Part shown: positions 11,001 through 26,000 of the stretch, in pieces
Layout: the number at the start of each line of letters is the position of its first letter
Numbering within the stretch: the stretch's first letter is position 1
Assembly: GCA_035578905.1 (NCBI GenBank)
Contig: JAQJVL010001219.1
Span: forward strand, 124,001-188,000
Direction: 5' to 3'
Length of the DNA: 64,000 nt
DNA from: Stictocephala bisonia
Lineage: Eukaryota > Arthropoda > Insecta > Hemiptera > Membracidae
Notes under the pieces: generated by a model
Database searches by the model: none
The model's input: the letters and a program-made list of their open reading frames with translations, nothing else
What the model was told of the DNA's origin: nothing
Program-made: the position numbers and the translations under genes

Positions 11001-14000
11001 AAACTGGATTACTGTTTTCAGCAATGACAAAACCAGACATATTCTTTCTTCCAAAAGAACATATCTGCTTAGTGAAAAAATGTAATTTAGACATGTCAGC
11101 ATTAGGGGTGTGCGAGTACTCGAAACTTAGAGTATTTGATCGAGTATTTTACTACTCGAACTCGGCTCGAAGCTCCTAAAACTACTCAAAGTTTGATCGA
11201 GTAGTTGTATTTCACAATATCATATTTACATCTTAATTTAGTTTTAAGAGTAAACAGTTTTATAAGTTATCAATAAAAAATGTTTGTGTTTTATTTTACC
11301 CTTAATCATACGTTATCAGGTTGGTACGCGTAATTATGAACTAAACAATACACCTAAGAATAGTAGTACACGACGACAGTCAAATGAAATAGTCGACGTA
11401 GTGAACAAGTTCGTTCATTATGATTTGAACTAGTTCAGTTCAAAGTGATCAACAGAGCTGGGAATGTAGCGATCACTGTAAATAGTAGCGATCACACATG
11501 TTGGTTGTCGCATCTACTAGTCACTTGTAACCTAACCTAAAATAGCGTGAATAAAACAGAAGTGCTGGTTACTGTCTTTATGACCCAAGAAAGGTGACAA
11601 GAGATTCAGTTCAAGATGCTCAAAAAACTTGTTACCAATACAAAACTAATAGTCTGTGCACCGTGGAAATTATGCATATTTTCGTTCATATCAATAATAC
11701 CGTTCAATCAAAAGGGTCCCGAGAATGGGTCACTTTACATCCCAAGAATCGAACTTCCCATCTTTTCTAGGTGAAAGTTCATCTCGGTTGTAGTATACGT
11801 ACGTGCAAGGAACCGTTCAGCTCTTTTTCGGAAATGAAATTATCGTATATTTCTTGCGAGTCGATTGTGGTCTATTTTGTTTTTTTAATCTGAGCAGGGA
11901 ATTGTCCAATGATTTGACGTAAGAAAATACTGTATCATATAAAATATGGTAATGACGTTCTAGCAGCGTGTGACACAACATTATTGATTTATTTTCCTTC
12001 AAATAAAAACTAGATATATATCCGTGGCGAACGTCTATTATTCCGAAAACGCCTTAGATCGCCAAAACTGTGTGTAATATTTGCGCATACGATATCTTTT
12101 GCTGTCAAATTGTTGAACGGTTTTCTGACTAGGTTAGACAATAACACAGTTGGAGTGTAAAAGGTGGTAAAGTACGATAATTTTGATTCGTAAATTCACT
12201 GAACGGTTCCCTGTTCACATTGACGTCGATGTAAACTGTAAAACAATCACGAATCAACCAAAGTGAGGGAGAAACATGTTGGAAGACCTTTTCTAAACAA
12301 AATACGACGAATTTAGAGATTCGGGAAATCATTTTTATTGAACCGAAGCCTTATCAAACGTCTTTTTTTTTTATTCATAAGTTTATAGTTTAGCTGCCCA
12401 AAATCTTCACTGTATCACTAGTTGGCACTTGGCTGATATTTCAGACTGCATCTCGTCGCCAATATCGGCTAGACCTATTATATTAGCTGACTACGTCTAT
12501 AGTTTTCATTCGATTACACCAGGTTTTCATGAATTTCTCGTTATGACATAATTATTTATCCGTTGTTCAGTGTAGCCTCATGTATCGAAGTAGTTTCAAG
12601 TTGCACATATTTCATTGCCGATCATAATTTAAAAACTAATTCATCCTAAGCGACTTTAAAATTTATTTTTAGTATACCTGCTTAGTTATTATTATCAATT
12701 GATTGAATCACAGCCTTTGTCATCCAGATTTTCAAATTTGATTATATAATTCAGAGCTTATTTCCGGTTAGTTGTAACCTTGTTATTACTGAATTAAATA
12801 CCCACAGAATACAGATCCACTCTTCTTTGCGTGTACACAATCAATTTTTTTGTTGAGAGGAGGCTATTCTCAAAGCCAATGACCGCATTTGGCGATAATG
12901 CCTGAATTTTAGCATCAGTTTGTTTGGATGCAGATTTTGCCAACAAGCTTAACTACGTTTTCGCGGTACACTTTGAACTGAACCACCAGATAAACATATC
13001 GGCCGGCTGTAAAACAGTATAATTGGCTTGCATAGATAATCTGTTAATTGATATGAGTGAATAGATTAAATCTTTATATTCCACGTTGTTTCAATTAATA
13101 ATATACTTTCTTAGTTTCTTACATAATATTAGTTATGAAAAAAGGAAAAAGATTAAACAAAACAATGCCACATAAAAATGAAGGAAGGCAGGAAGTAACA
13201 AGTTTTATTTATCAAATGTTACAGTTACAAACAACAAATCAAAATTATTGTATTCATTTTAGATGTATATATTTACGAATCTGGCAAAACTTAACAAAGG
13301 TTTAGGATGGTATCTGCCTTTTACAGTTGTCTTGGGTGAACAGGAAATCCTTCTATAAATAATCGCTCGAAAAATACTCGATAATCGAAAAAAATGCCAA
13401 CTGCTCGACTCGACTCGAACTCAAAAATCACTACTCGCACACGCCTAGTCAGCATAGATACTCACTTTATAGGAAAATAAATTTACTATGAAAATTTTCA
13501 ATTTCTAGAGATACGTTTGGAAATAAAAGAAAGTGTGAAAGTAATAAAAATTAGAAGATACGAGAACAATTTTAATAGAGACAGAGACCGTGAATTTACC
13601 TAATAGTATCTGGACTCTACTGATTAATTTATTGAATGATCTTTACATAATTGTTCATCATGTTTTGATAATAAGACAGAATTTTCCAGACATGAACAAG
13701 AACAATGTGCAGCAGAAAGTATATTGGATAAACACCTGCCCCTTACCAGAATCATCATCATCATCATCTTCTGCAGTTTCCAGTCGTCACCGGGTCTGCC
13801 TGGTACAAAATCATCTCCTTCCCATCTTCTCTCTTCCATGATGTCTTCCCACACTTCCCCTCTCATCAATACATTCTCCCTCACTCCATCTGTCTCTTGG
13901 TCTTCCTCTCGGTCTCTCTCCTTGAATTTCATATTCCAACCATTTCTTCAGAATCTGTTTTTCATCCATCCTGTTTACATGCCCAAATCATATCAATCCT

Positions 14001-17000
14001 TCCTTCCTCTACCTCTTCTATCCTTTCTTGCAGCGGTTCTTCTCCTAAGCTATCTCTTATTGTCTCGTTTCTATTCTAATTGGTAATTCTAATTCTAATT
14101 GGTAATTCCTTTTCTCGCCCTCAAAACTCTCATTTCACTTGCTTGAATCTTGCTTTTATCCCTCGTCTTCACTGTCCACGATTCTGCTCCATAAGTTAAA
14201 ATTGGTTCGTAGTACATTTTATAAATAATTTCTTTGCTTCTTTGGGGTACATACTTGCTGTGTATCAATCCTCCAGCTGCTCTATATCAATTTCCAGCTT
14301 GTCTTGCTCTTTCATTTATGTCTTTCTCGTTTTCTCCATTTTTCTCCAGTATACTACTCAAGTATTTAAAATACTCTAACTTCTTTAAGTCCATTCCACA
14401 CAACAACACCTTGTCCAATGTTATCCCTTTCTTCCTTGTCTTTATCATGTACTCACTTTTTCCACATTGAACTTCAACCCATACTCACTTATCTCCTCCT
14501 AACATGCATCCAACTGTATCTGTACCTCTTCTATAGTACTCCCTCAAACCATTATATCATCAGCAAAAGCCATAAACCTCATATTTTCCTCTCCAACTTA
14601 CCTTTCTACTCTTATCCATTACGCATACACTTGTAGTAGCTCCAGGTGTTGAATCTTTAAGCTTCTTTTTGTTTTTATCAATCTCTCACTTCTTCTTCTT
14701 ACCTCTGGTATTATATCCCTCCTCATTACCCAGCCAACTCCATTTCTTGACCCTTCGTCATTTCCAAACTTCTACTTTTCATCATATCAATCACCTCCTC
14801 CACCTTCTCTCTTAACGTTCCGATGTTCAAGGTTCCTAATGTTAGTCCTATTTTCTCACCAGATCTTTTTCCATGTTTTCTGTTCTTTCTGAGGCTTCTT
14901 GTACAATTTTTGAAAGCAATGGGTTATCCACTACCGGCTTGCTAGGCCTGTCTTTGGTTTACACACTGTCTTTGCACTTCTTTGGTTTACCTTCGGAGTG
15001 CCTTCTCCTAACCTTTGGGGAACCAACACCTTTCTCGTACAAGGCAGTACGGGGCTGGGGCAATGCATATTTACTGGTGTCACTTATTCGCCATGTCACT
15101 ACACTGTCATTGGAATTTGTGGTTTTTGATGGTTTTAACCCTGACTCAGGTTCCCCCCCCCCCTCTTCCTCAAGCCTAGCTGCCTTGGTCTGGGTCTGCT
15201 TATTTGGGTTTCTCCTCATTCGCAGCTCTCCACCATATCTGGTAGAAGTTTCGCGACCCGCCCAAATACCCGAGGCTCTGTAATTTGGGGGAAGCGCAAA
15301 ATACACGTCTCTAATTGATTCTTTATTTTTCTTGAGGATAGATATCTGCATTGAATCCAAAATGTCGGCATTAAAAGGTTTTATTTAACATAGTCACACC
15401 CTGTAGATGAGATGGTTGTATGTTGAGTAACAATTTAGGTAACACCCTCTCCACTCATAAATAATAACCATAACTAAAACTACAGTATCATTAATGGCAT
15501 TACTAACATTAATACTGTATTTCAATTTATTTATATCAGTAATTTAGAACAGATATGTTGTTTTTCTAAATAAAGTAAATATGTGGATCTATATATAAAA
15601 ATTGATTAAACGCTCTATAAATAACCTATATCCTATTTTATTACGTCAACCTTAGTTAGTAACAATGACTACACTAGTTTATCTATACTCACCAAACTCA
15701 TTCGCTCCTCATATTCGCCTATATCTTGACAATTGGCGTCTTGCTAATGAATAATTAATACACAAACAATTTTGAAATAAGTGCAAATTTTTCGTCAATG
15801 TTTAAAAAAAATTGATGCTTAAAAACGCAACCCCTCATAAATCTGTGTATGACTCGCGAGGTTTACATAGACATTTGGCCAGGCGATGTGCATTAGACTA
15901 ATTGGAGTGGGGGGAGCTGCCGAGTCAGTGTGTGCCATTTGGTAAATAAAAATAGAAAATAAAATCATCTGAAATTTAAATTGTTGTTTACAACCTGACT
16001 TAACCTTGTTATTGTTTATACAGGGTGTTCGGTAAAAGTGTTCCAATAATTTATGATGTTATTTTACACATTAAAATAAACAAAACAGTTCCTATAAACA
16101 TAGGTCCTAAAACCTATAGTTTTCCGTCTATCTGTCTGTATGTGTTTTTTACATAAAAATTTATAAATTGAGAACCACTTATAGTACAGTTATGAAATGT
16201 TGTAGTTATGTTTACCTTTTGTATTCCCACTTGAGAAAAATATATGAACAAAAAATATATGAAAAAAATATACTCGTTTCAAAATGGCGGCCAATCGAAA
16301 ATGTTGATGTTTAATTACGCAAAAACCACACCCTGTATAAAAATATTACAAGAATAATAAAAATTTGGAAATGTTTTTCTAAAACTAATGGTGTTTGTTT
16401 CATTCAAATCAAATAAAAAACAACTGAGCTGTACTAAAACACATAAAACCACGTTTTACATTAGTACACAACAGGAAGTATACTTTTCTAGACTGTTGTA
16501 CTCTGAACAGCTGATTTAAAGCTAATGATCTGATTATTGTGAACATAAATGTTTTACATTAGTACATACTCATTAAATATGAAGGTCAAATAAAAAAAAA
16601 AAATAAAAATAGAAAACAACTAACATTTATTAATGATAAATTTATTACATTTAGAAAATTAAAATTATTAAACTTATAATATTTGCTCAAAGTGGCGGCC
16701 TCCGTTTAAAATGCAGGCATCTAAGCGCCTCCTCATTGACTGGCGGACTCTTTCAAAAATGCCAGGTGTCTGCTGAATTGTAGCAATGTCATTTAATATC
16801 CTTGCTCGCAACTCTTCGATGTTATCTACAGGAGTGGAATAAACCAGTGACTTTAGGTGGCCCCATAGAAAAAAGTCTAAAGGATTAAGGTCGGGGGACC
16901 TAGCTGGCCAAGGAATTCGGCCTCCACGACCGATCCATTTGTTGTTGTACGCTCCATCCAAATAGTTTCTAACATTTAAACTGAAATGGGCTGGAGCACC

Positions 17001-20000
17001 GCCCTGCATAAACCACATACTGTGGCAAATCCTCAAGAATAGTTGGAAGGTCATCAGTCAAAAAATGTAAATATGTCTGGCCGTTAAGAATGTTCGGTAA
17101 AAAGCTTACAAACAAATTGTCACCAATTATGCCAGCCCAAACATTTAAAGAAAACTGATATTGTTGATTAACCTGTGTAATTGCATGTGGGTTATCGATG
17201 GACCAAATGTGTGAGTTGTGAGAATTAATAATCATGGTTCTTGAAAATTTTGCCTCATCCGTGAATAACACCTTATTCAAGAAATGTGGGTTCACACATT
17301 TTCGAATAAACCACTGAGAAAGCTGGATTCGGGGATGGTAATCACGAGGTAGCAGTTAGTGAACTTTTTTTTATGTGGTAAGGATGAAGTTGTTGTTAAT
17401 GTAGTATAGTCCAGACTGTTTCACAGCTAACATTGAACTGAAAGCCAAGTTATCTAATACTTTTGTTGGGGTGGTCTGCTATGACATCCAATATGGATTC
17501 TTCCAATTCAGGTGTTCTTACTGAAACCTGTCGGCCAGAGTTACCTGTTTTTTGGTGTGAAAAGCTTCCAGTCTCTGCAAGTCGTCGATGAATTATTGAA
17601 AATGTTTTATTACAAGGTAACACACGATTTGGAAAACGTTCCTGATACAGTCTTCTTGCCTCAGTACCACTACAATTAGCAAGGCCATACATTATATGCA
17701 TATCTGCCATTTCTGAATTCGTAAAGTTATGAATTCCATTATTTTCCATTTCTTGTTGATAATGAAACGAAACTAAACCACAAACACTCACTAATTAAAG
17801 AAAACAATTAACTACAGTATAACTAATTAAAATTGCATGTTTTATTGCAATACTAAAGTACTTGGCACAAAGCTTTTACACTACAGAAGAAATAGGTTAT
17901 TTAAGTTACGTGTTAATGCCAACAATGACAGAAACATTCTTTTATAACCTTAAATAAACATATGTTCACAATAATCAGATCATTGGCTTTAAATCGGCTG
18001 TTCAGAGTACAACAGTCTAGAAAAGTATACTTCCTGTTGTGTACTAATGTAAAACATGGTTTTATGTGTTTTAGTACAGCTCAGTTGTTTTTTATCTGAT
18101 TTGAATGAAACAAACACCATTAGTTTTAGAAAAACATTTCCAAATTTTTATTATTCTTGTAACATTTTTATACAGGGTGTAGTTTTGCGAAATTAAACAT
18201 CAACATTTTCGATTGGCCGCCATTTTGAAACGGGTAAAGATATTTTGTTCATATATTTTTCTCAAGTGGGAATACAAAAGGTAAACATAACTACAAAATT
18301 TCATAACTGTACTATAAGTGATTCTTAATTTATAAATTTTTATGTAAAAAACACATACAGACAGATAGACGGAAAACTATAGGTTTTAGGACCTATGTTT
18401 ATAGGATTTTTTTGTTTATTTTAATATGTACAATAACATTATAAATTATTGGAACACTTTTACCGAACACCCTGTATATAAATAATTGTGACAATTACTA
18501 CTAATTAATTAATAAATTACGCATTTAACTTTTTTATTTATTTGTGTATAGATATATTGATTATATCATAATTTGATTTATAAGCAAAATAATGTGCCTA
18601 TTTTCAGAGCAGACTTTGCAAAGACAGCATGACATGTTGTTTTTATTTTAGTAATAAGAGGTTTAATTTTCAAATTAAACAAGTAAACGGCCTTTCTGAT
18701 TGGCCGTTATAATAAATGTAAACAAACAACAGAGGAGGCGAAAATAAATTCTTTTCTACACAAATAGGCGCTGCAAGTGAAGCTCAACTGGCAACACGGT
18801 AACTAAGAGATCAGTTACATGGTGGAGGAGTATAAGGAGTATATAGGTGGGACTGGAACTGCCCTCCCCTCCACTCTTAGTATTATTCTCCTCACGGGCT
18901 GGCCAAGTGCCTCAGTAAACCTCGCGAGGTATATCTAGGTACTTCCTGGCTATATTACTGACAAAATTGATTGTGATTGATATTTTAACAACTATTTGAT
19001 TTGTTTCAAGTTTGAAACATTACCATCTCACTGAGCTCAATTTATTAACACGAGGAGTCGGATTTTTTATTTGAAATTATCTTGAAAATGGTAGTTTGTT
19101 TTAATAGTTACATATAATAAATAGATCATAATAAATATGTTTGTGTGTGTGCGTACTAATTACATTTTGAAACATGTTTTATTAAAATGTATTGCACAAT
19201 TTTTGATTGCAGCAGGATGGAGCAGTCACAGTTCATGGGGAAGAAGAAGTAGTTGAAGGGGAAGCACTCCACCAAACCATAACTTTTACCCCAAACCACA
19301 ACCAAGATATGCTGGTCCATTTTGGATTTAATAAAGACAATAAAGACCAAAACAGCTCTACTACAATTCTTAGGACTGATGAGCGGTGAGTATTTTTAAC
19401 TCATGTACTTTGTGTAACAGGTTAATGACATATTGATGACACTGGGTGATATTGATTGATCATCATTTGAATTAAATTAAATTTAAACTATAATATCAGT
19501 TTATTTTTGTATATATTAAATCCTTAAGTTGTATGTATTAAAATGTGACAATTTATTTTATGATCTAGTTCTTGAAGGAGGATTTCGTTTCTGATCTTGT
19601 GCACAATATTTACTATGCTATTAGATGTATTATACAATACTGCTCTTGATCACAACTCAGCTTGATGTGTAAGGAAAGATAATAAGGAGGTCGAACATGA
19701 AACTCATTATTTGGATCTAGTTGAGAGAATGCAGGCCATCTCAGTAGAGGTGAATATAATCAACTGTTGTGCAACATTTTTTTCTATTTACATACTATAA
19801 ATCGTATTTTTGAGGAATAAAATAAATAATGCAACTGTTATTAAATACGAGGGTAATCCAGAAAGTTACCTCAGTTTTGAAATAAAAATTAATCCAGTGA
19901 AGATAGAACAATTCTATTATATACATCTTAAAACTACAACTTTACTTTATTTTTCCACATAGTCACCAAATTGATTTAAGCACTTGTCATATCTTTTGAC

Positions 20001-23000
20001 AGTCTTATCAATTCCCTCCTCATAAAAATCTGCCGCCTGTGAGTAGAGCCAATCTGTCACTGCAGTTTCGTACCCAACGAGCACAAAACTTGTGGTACCC
20101 CAGTTTTTCTTTCACAATCTCATATAAGAGGCTTCGACCAAAAGGAAAGTGGTCAGAAAGTTCCGAGATCGTGAATTGACGATTCTCACGAACCTTTTGG
20201 TTCACTTTGCTCAGAAGGTCATTATTGACAAGAGAAGGCCTACCACTCCTTTCTTCATTGAGAATGTTTGTTCTACCATTTAAAAAAAACCGTACCCACA
20301 GACGAACTACACCATCACTCATAATGTTTAGGCCATAAACGGTACACAATTCACGATGAATTTCGGCTGCTGAGCGATTTATTGCCAAAACAAATCATAT
20401 AACACTACGTACTTCACACTTGGTGGGATTTTCTATCGCTGCACTCATGTTTTAAGGCTGTAACTGGACAACACGTGATCGTACGATGCTCCACCTTGCA
20501 CAGTTAGAAGCGTACTGAGCTGCTGTGCGCGCCGATGTCAGTATGGCGGCGCTACCCCCACTACTTCTCGCGCTATGAACAAACGGCGGTTACTTTCTGG
20601 ATAACCCTCGTATATTCCTGAATAAACAATGTAATATCATTTTCAAATTCTTAAACTAGACAGTAGATAAATTTAAAAGGAATCAAATACTACATATGCT
20701 CAAACAATACATTTGACATTCAACCTATACACTCAAAAATTATAGTAAAACATGCAGACAACCACAATCACACTGCCTTCATCTTTTGCCGCTCAAAATC
20801 CTAGCAGCTTTTAATGAACTTGTCTACTGAATAAAATGTTGTAGACAAGCCTATCTACCTAGTGTATGTCTTAAACAGCCCTCTCACTCACTTACGCCTT
20901 TACCTGCCCACTCATCTGAGACACATAATATATATGCCCTCTCACTCACTGAGAGACAGAGGCATAAGACATATGCCTCAGAGTCAGTAATCCTAACTCC
21001 CTGAAAGATTTTTAACACAACTTTCTCTAATCTAGCGGTAATTTTAACAGGATTTTTGAAATTAAAAGACTCGCTCCATTTTATTTTTTGCACAACTTCT
21101 TCAGTCTTATCCCATACTCCAAATGTGGATTGATCACACCATTGTAGGCTATGACTAAAACAACCAACGCACAGAACTTTATAAGGTTTCATAGCGCAAG
21201 TATGCATGAAGCAACTTTAGAGCAGGCATGGTTCACATGGTGGTCACAAGTCAGTCCTTTGTCAAGGAACTTTGCAGAACTGACCTCTTCTAAAAGAGTA
21301 CCATCCATGAAAATGGGTGACTGAATTCAAAGCTTCTATTGTGTGAGGGGCAAAATCTGTTGGCATTAGACTTTGTTTGATTTGATTTTAGATTCACTCC
21401 TCTGACATTTTGAAGAAAGAGTTTAGTTCTAGAAAGGAAGAGATTGAATTAGTTCTCCATTCTGAATTACTGTATTCATTTTGGATATATAGATTTAAAG
21501 CAGTAGAGGACCAGGATAAATCCTTCAGAAATACCGTGAGCCATTTTGATTTTGTCTGAAATTATGATTGAAACTTGCACGTCTCAATAAGTCGTTTTCA
21601 TTGCCTTAAGAGCTGAGACAAATACATTGGCAAAAGTCAAATATATATCCTTACTATTATTATTCTCTTAAACTACTATTATGTAAAGCTATCTAGGAGA
21701 TAATCTCTAACAATATAACATTTTTTATCCACTAACATTCTCTTAAGGTTACATCAAAACTTGTTAAAATATTTTTCTATTTGGTGACATTGGTCAAGAT
21801 TATTGAGGTATGAAGTAAGCCACTTCAAATTTTTCTAATAGATGCAGATGTCTCACTGTGCACACAGTTAAATGCTTTGGAGAGATTGAGAAAAATGCAG
21901 AGCACCTATTCATTACGCTCCAAGCCAACAATCAAAAGCTTGTTAAATGTGTCAGCTGTGAACTTGTTCTTCCTGAATTGTTATAGGTTCAGACTATTGT
22001 GACTTTTAGTGAAGTTTGAGAACCAGTAATAGAGTATTCAAAAATCTAGCTGAAGACATAATTGAAATACGACGGTAATTGTTGAAACAAAAGGGTCATC
22101 TTTTTTTACTGAAATGACTGCCTATTTAAGATCTGATGGAAAATATCCGGATTTAAATGTCAAATTTATGGGTAGCCATTTTTTAGCTCCAGTTTCAAAT
22201 GGCCCAGGTTGACTTCAAATGAGCTATTGGCAATTTTTAAAATCATGATCTAGGTCAAAAAATAAAGAATAAAATAGCCAAGAGATAGATGATTGGTCAA
22301 TCAGAGACGAGGGTTATTTTGAATCAATATAAATATTTATTTGCTTGTAGGCCTTAACAATACAGCATGTATTTTTTTATATGTCCTAATTTTTATTGAT
22401 TAAATATTAATTTCATGTCAAGTTTTTATGTCCAGCATTTATATGTAGTGTACATATGTCCTTTTTTCATTTTTTGCCCTTTTATGTAGTGTACATTTAT
22501 GTTAAGTAAATAAATAATAAAAAATACAACCTATTTTTTAAAAAAACAAGAAAAATATGTCCTCCTCCTTTTACTGTCAATATTCCACCACCCATGCCAG
22601 ACACTGTTTATTTAAGGTGGGTCCTAAACCTGACCCGCATACCAGTGCCATTAATAACAGTTACACAGAAAAAGTACCAGCTGCAACTGGATTTGAAGTG
22701 ACGATCCTTGGCTTTGTACCTGGTCACCATACAATGCTTTAGATTGCTGGTCTGTCTTAACATCAATCATTAATATCTTTATTCAAATATACAAGAAATG
22801 TACATGAATGCGTCAATCACAATTCAACAACTTAATTCTAAAATTCAATAACATTGATGTAGACTTGGTACATTAATTCAGGGCCCCCACATGGCCGTTG
22901 CTATACAACTTGGCCCGCAAGGACGGGAAAAAACATTTTAAATTAGAAAATGTTTAATAAGTCTTAGAAAGAAAACAATAACTAAATCACTAGGACCAAA

Positions 23001-26000
23001 TTTTGGATAACATTTATCAATAAAATATTACATCAGAGTAATATAAATTGGATATGCAGTGCATTGCTTACAAATCGTATCTGAATCTACAACAGCTGTG
23101 AATAACAAAACCACCATCAGCTGACGTGAACATGACAACACGTGATACCTTGTTGACAGTGCATGTGCAGAAACAGAACACTGCCCGCCCTCTGTGACTC
23201 CAATATTCATAAATGTGTGTATTGCATTAAGAATCTTTTGTACGATATCACTGATACCAGTTTCTGTTGCATCTTCAGAAAGGGCATTTAACCAGCATAT
23301 TGAAAACATGGCAACATTCGTCAATGACTCAAGAACATCTTAATTCACTTGGAGTATAAGCAATCGAACACCGTCTTGCATCAAGCCTTGACTTCATTGA
23401 TGTACTGTAATTGTAAAATTCTCAATTATCAAAGCCATAAAAATGTAGCTTTCATTCTGTCAATAAATTGTCAGAACTCAGGAACTACAATGCAACATAT
23501 AACTTCCATTAATGTGTACATTGTTTTTAGCTTTGAATTTAAGTTCATTTTAGTAAGCTATTAATAAGACCAATTTTTGTGACAAATACTTATTAGATTT
23601 TCTGTTATTAAATATTTTTCTTTATAAACATGTATTGCTTTGCTTACTTCACTTTTACCTAAAGGATGTATCTTCTACTTCTCAATGATAAAATTAGGAT
23701 GTGTTCTCAACGTATCAGAACACAGATATAATAATAATAATAATAATAATACAAATGTATCAATACAGATTAATTTTTTTTTTACTTCACTCGCCAGTTG
23801 ACATGGGCCTACAGGCCTTTGCGTCAACTTTATTCAACGAGTAAAGTACCGACCGTTGGCTCAGTGGGGCTTCGAACCTTGGACCTTGCCCTCCGCAGTC
23901 CAAAGCCTTAGCCACTGAGCCACCACTGAGCATATGCTTTAGCCTAGCCATTAATATACTCATAGTGATTAATTATTTCTTTTGTTTGTTAGAGGAGGGC
24001 TCATTGTGACTTTTAGCAACGGGGCCCACAGAATGATGTGGGAGGCCTGCATTAATTGACAATGACACACTATGGTTTACTAAGGTTTTCTTGAGCAATT
24101 TTCAAGTAAATTCCAGTGGGAGACTCAGGAGGGTTATTTTTAACCTAACTTATATAAATTTATTTGCCTGGAGATGTTGTCTAAAAACTTGTGTATGAAT
24201 AACAATTATTGTAGTAGAATATCTTGCATAAGGTGTAACATATTTAGAAGTAAATAAAAAAAATTCTGATATAATTGAAAATGCTTCAAGATGGCAGGAA
24301 GATCTTCGACAAACAAGAAAAGCTGCAGAAGGTAGAAAAAAGCTTTTTATGAGAAAAGGACAAAGGACAGTAAATAAAAAATTATTAGAGGAAAAAGCAC
24401 AATAATTGTCTGAAATTTGGAAATCAAACTAAACTAAGAAAAAATGTACTGCAGGTTTAGACTTGTTTACTTAAATTGTTATGCTACATTTTTAAGTTAC
24501 GCTAACTCAAATATGCAAAGCTTTTTTATTAATAGATCTATTATTTTTATACAAGTTTTGAAGAACAACACAGTTCGAGCAAGGAAGTATAAGTTTGAAT
24601 TTGTTAGTAAATTTGTTAATAATAAATTGATTTTGTTAATAATAAGTTAAATATATCACCTGTAGACACCCTGTAATAGCCGTACTTGCACCAAAAGTTA
24701 ATGAATATCATGCAAGACTGGCAGAGCGAAGTCAAAAATCTTGTACGGTTTGAGTACCCTCCGATATAAAATAACACAATCCTTGGGATGAGTTTTTTAC
24801 ATTACCTATATATGTGTAAACCGTTATTAATTTTTATAACAAACCTGCTATTAGGAATAGTTTGTTATATTAGTTGATAATTTGTTAAATTTTTAGCACA
24901 TCAATAGCACAAATTGGAGAATTTCTTCAAATGAAGACTGTCGTGGTGGGAACAGAACCAAGTGTTACAAATGAACAAGAATCAAACTGTTGTGACCAGT
25001 GCGGTCAAGAACTCAATACCCCAGAACTGCAAGCTAACCATAGCATGAACTGTCCAGAGATGTCTGATGACAAAAGTGGAGGAAGCTTTGCTTGTGAAAG
25101 TTGTGGAAAATATTTTAAAAGGAAAGAACATCTTTTTCAACATCGGAAGCTACATACCGGTAAATATAGAATTCAATTCTTTGATTTAGTAAAGTGGTAT
25201 TCTTTTCCTTACTGTAAATGAATTAGTAATAAACTATGTATTTTTTCAAAAGTAGTTTGTCATATATAATTCAGTAAAAAATAAAAAAAAGCTTTGGGAG
25301 TCTACACTTTCTTCCCAGTTTGTTTAATGAAATTTATTAATTGTTTCAGGTTTTTTACTACGTATTAAAAACTCTATTTTTTATAAAGTTAAAAAAACTA
25401 TTTGTATTGTTGTTTTTTCATATGAAAATAGCATAAAAACAGACGCTAATGAATATAATTTAGATAAAACTATTTAAAGTCTGTTTAGTGAACCAAATAT
25501 CGAAAGTGACACAGAAGATATTTTACTTGATAATGTAGGGAACAGTTACAGTGATATTGATTTAAGTGCTCCAAGCCCTAACTCAAACACTGATCTAGTG
25601 ATCTAAGACCGATCTAGTGATATCTAGTGAACCTATTAGTTTGTAAATAAAAATCCCTCATTCTTCATTGTTTTATGTTTGTTTCTATATAGCTATTTAA
25701 CCCTCGAACCGGGTTCTACTTTTTCCTGTACCGTCACATCATTTTTTGCGCATTTGCAGACATTTTTTCAAAAAATGATAAAAAATAGTAAAATTATATA
25801 ACCCTACTTGTATTTGGTATTAGTGCACTCCTAATAAAGCAGGCTATCTAATAATAATAAAATATTACATCTTTAGGGAAAACAAAAATTTTTATGACTC
25901 ATGATATCTTGGACAATGACTTTTGTAAACATAAAAAGGGGGGGGTGTCACCTTGAAAACAATATATTATAACTAAATTCAAAATTCCAAGATAGCCTAA

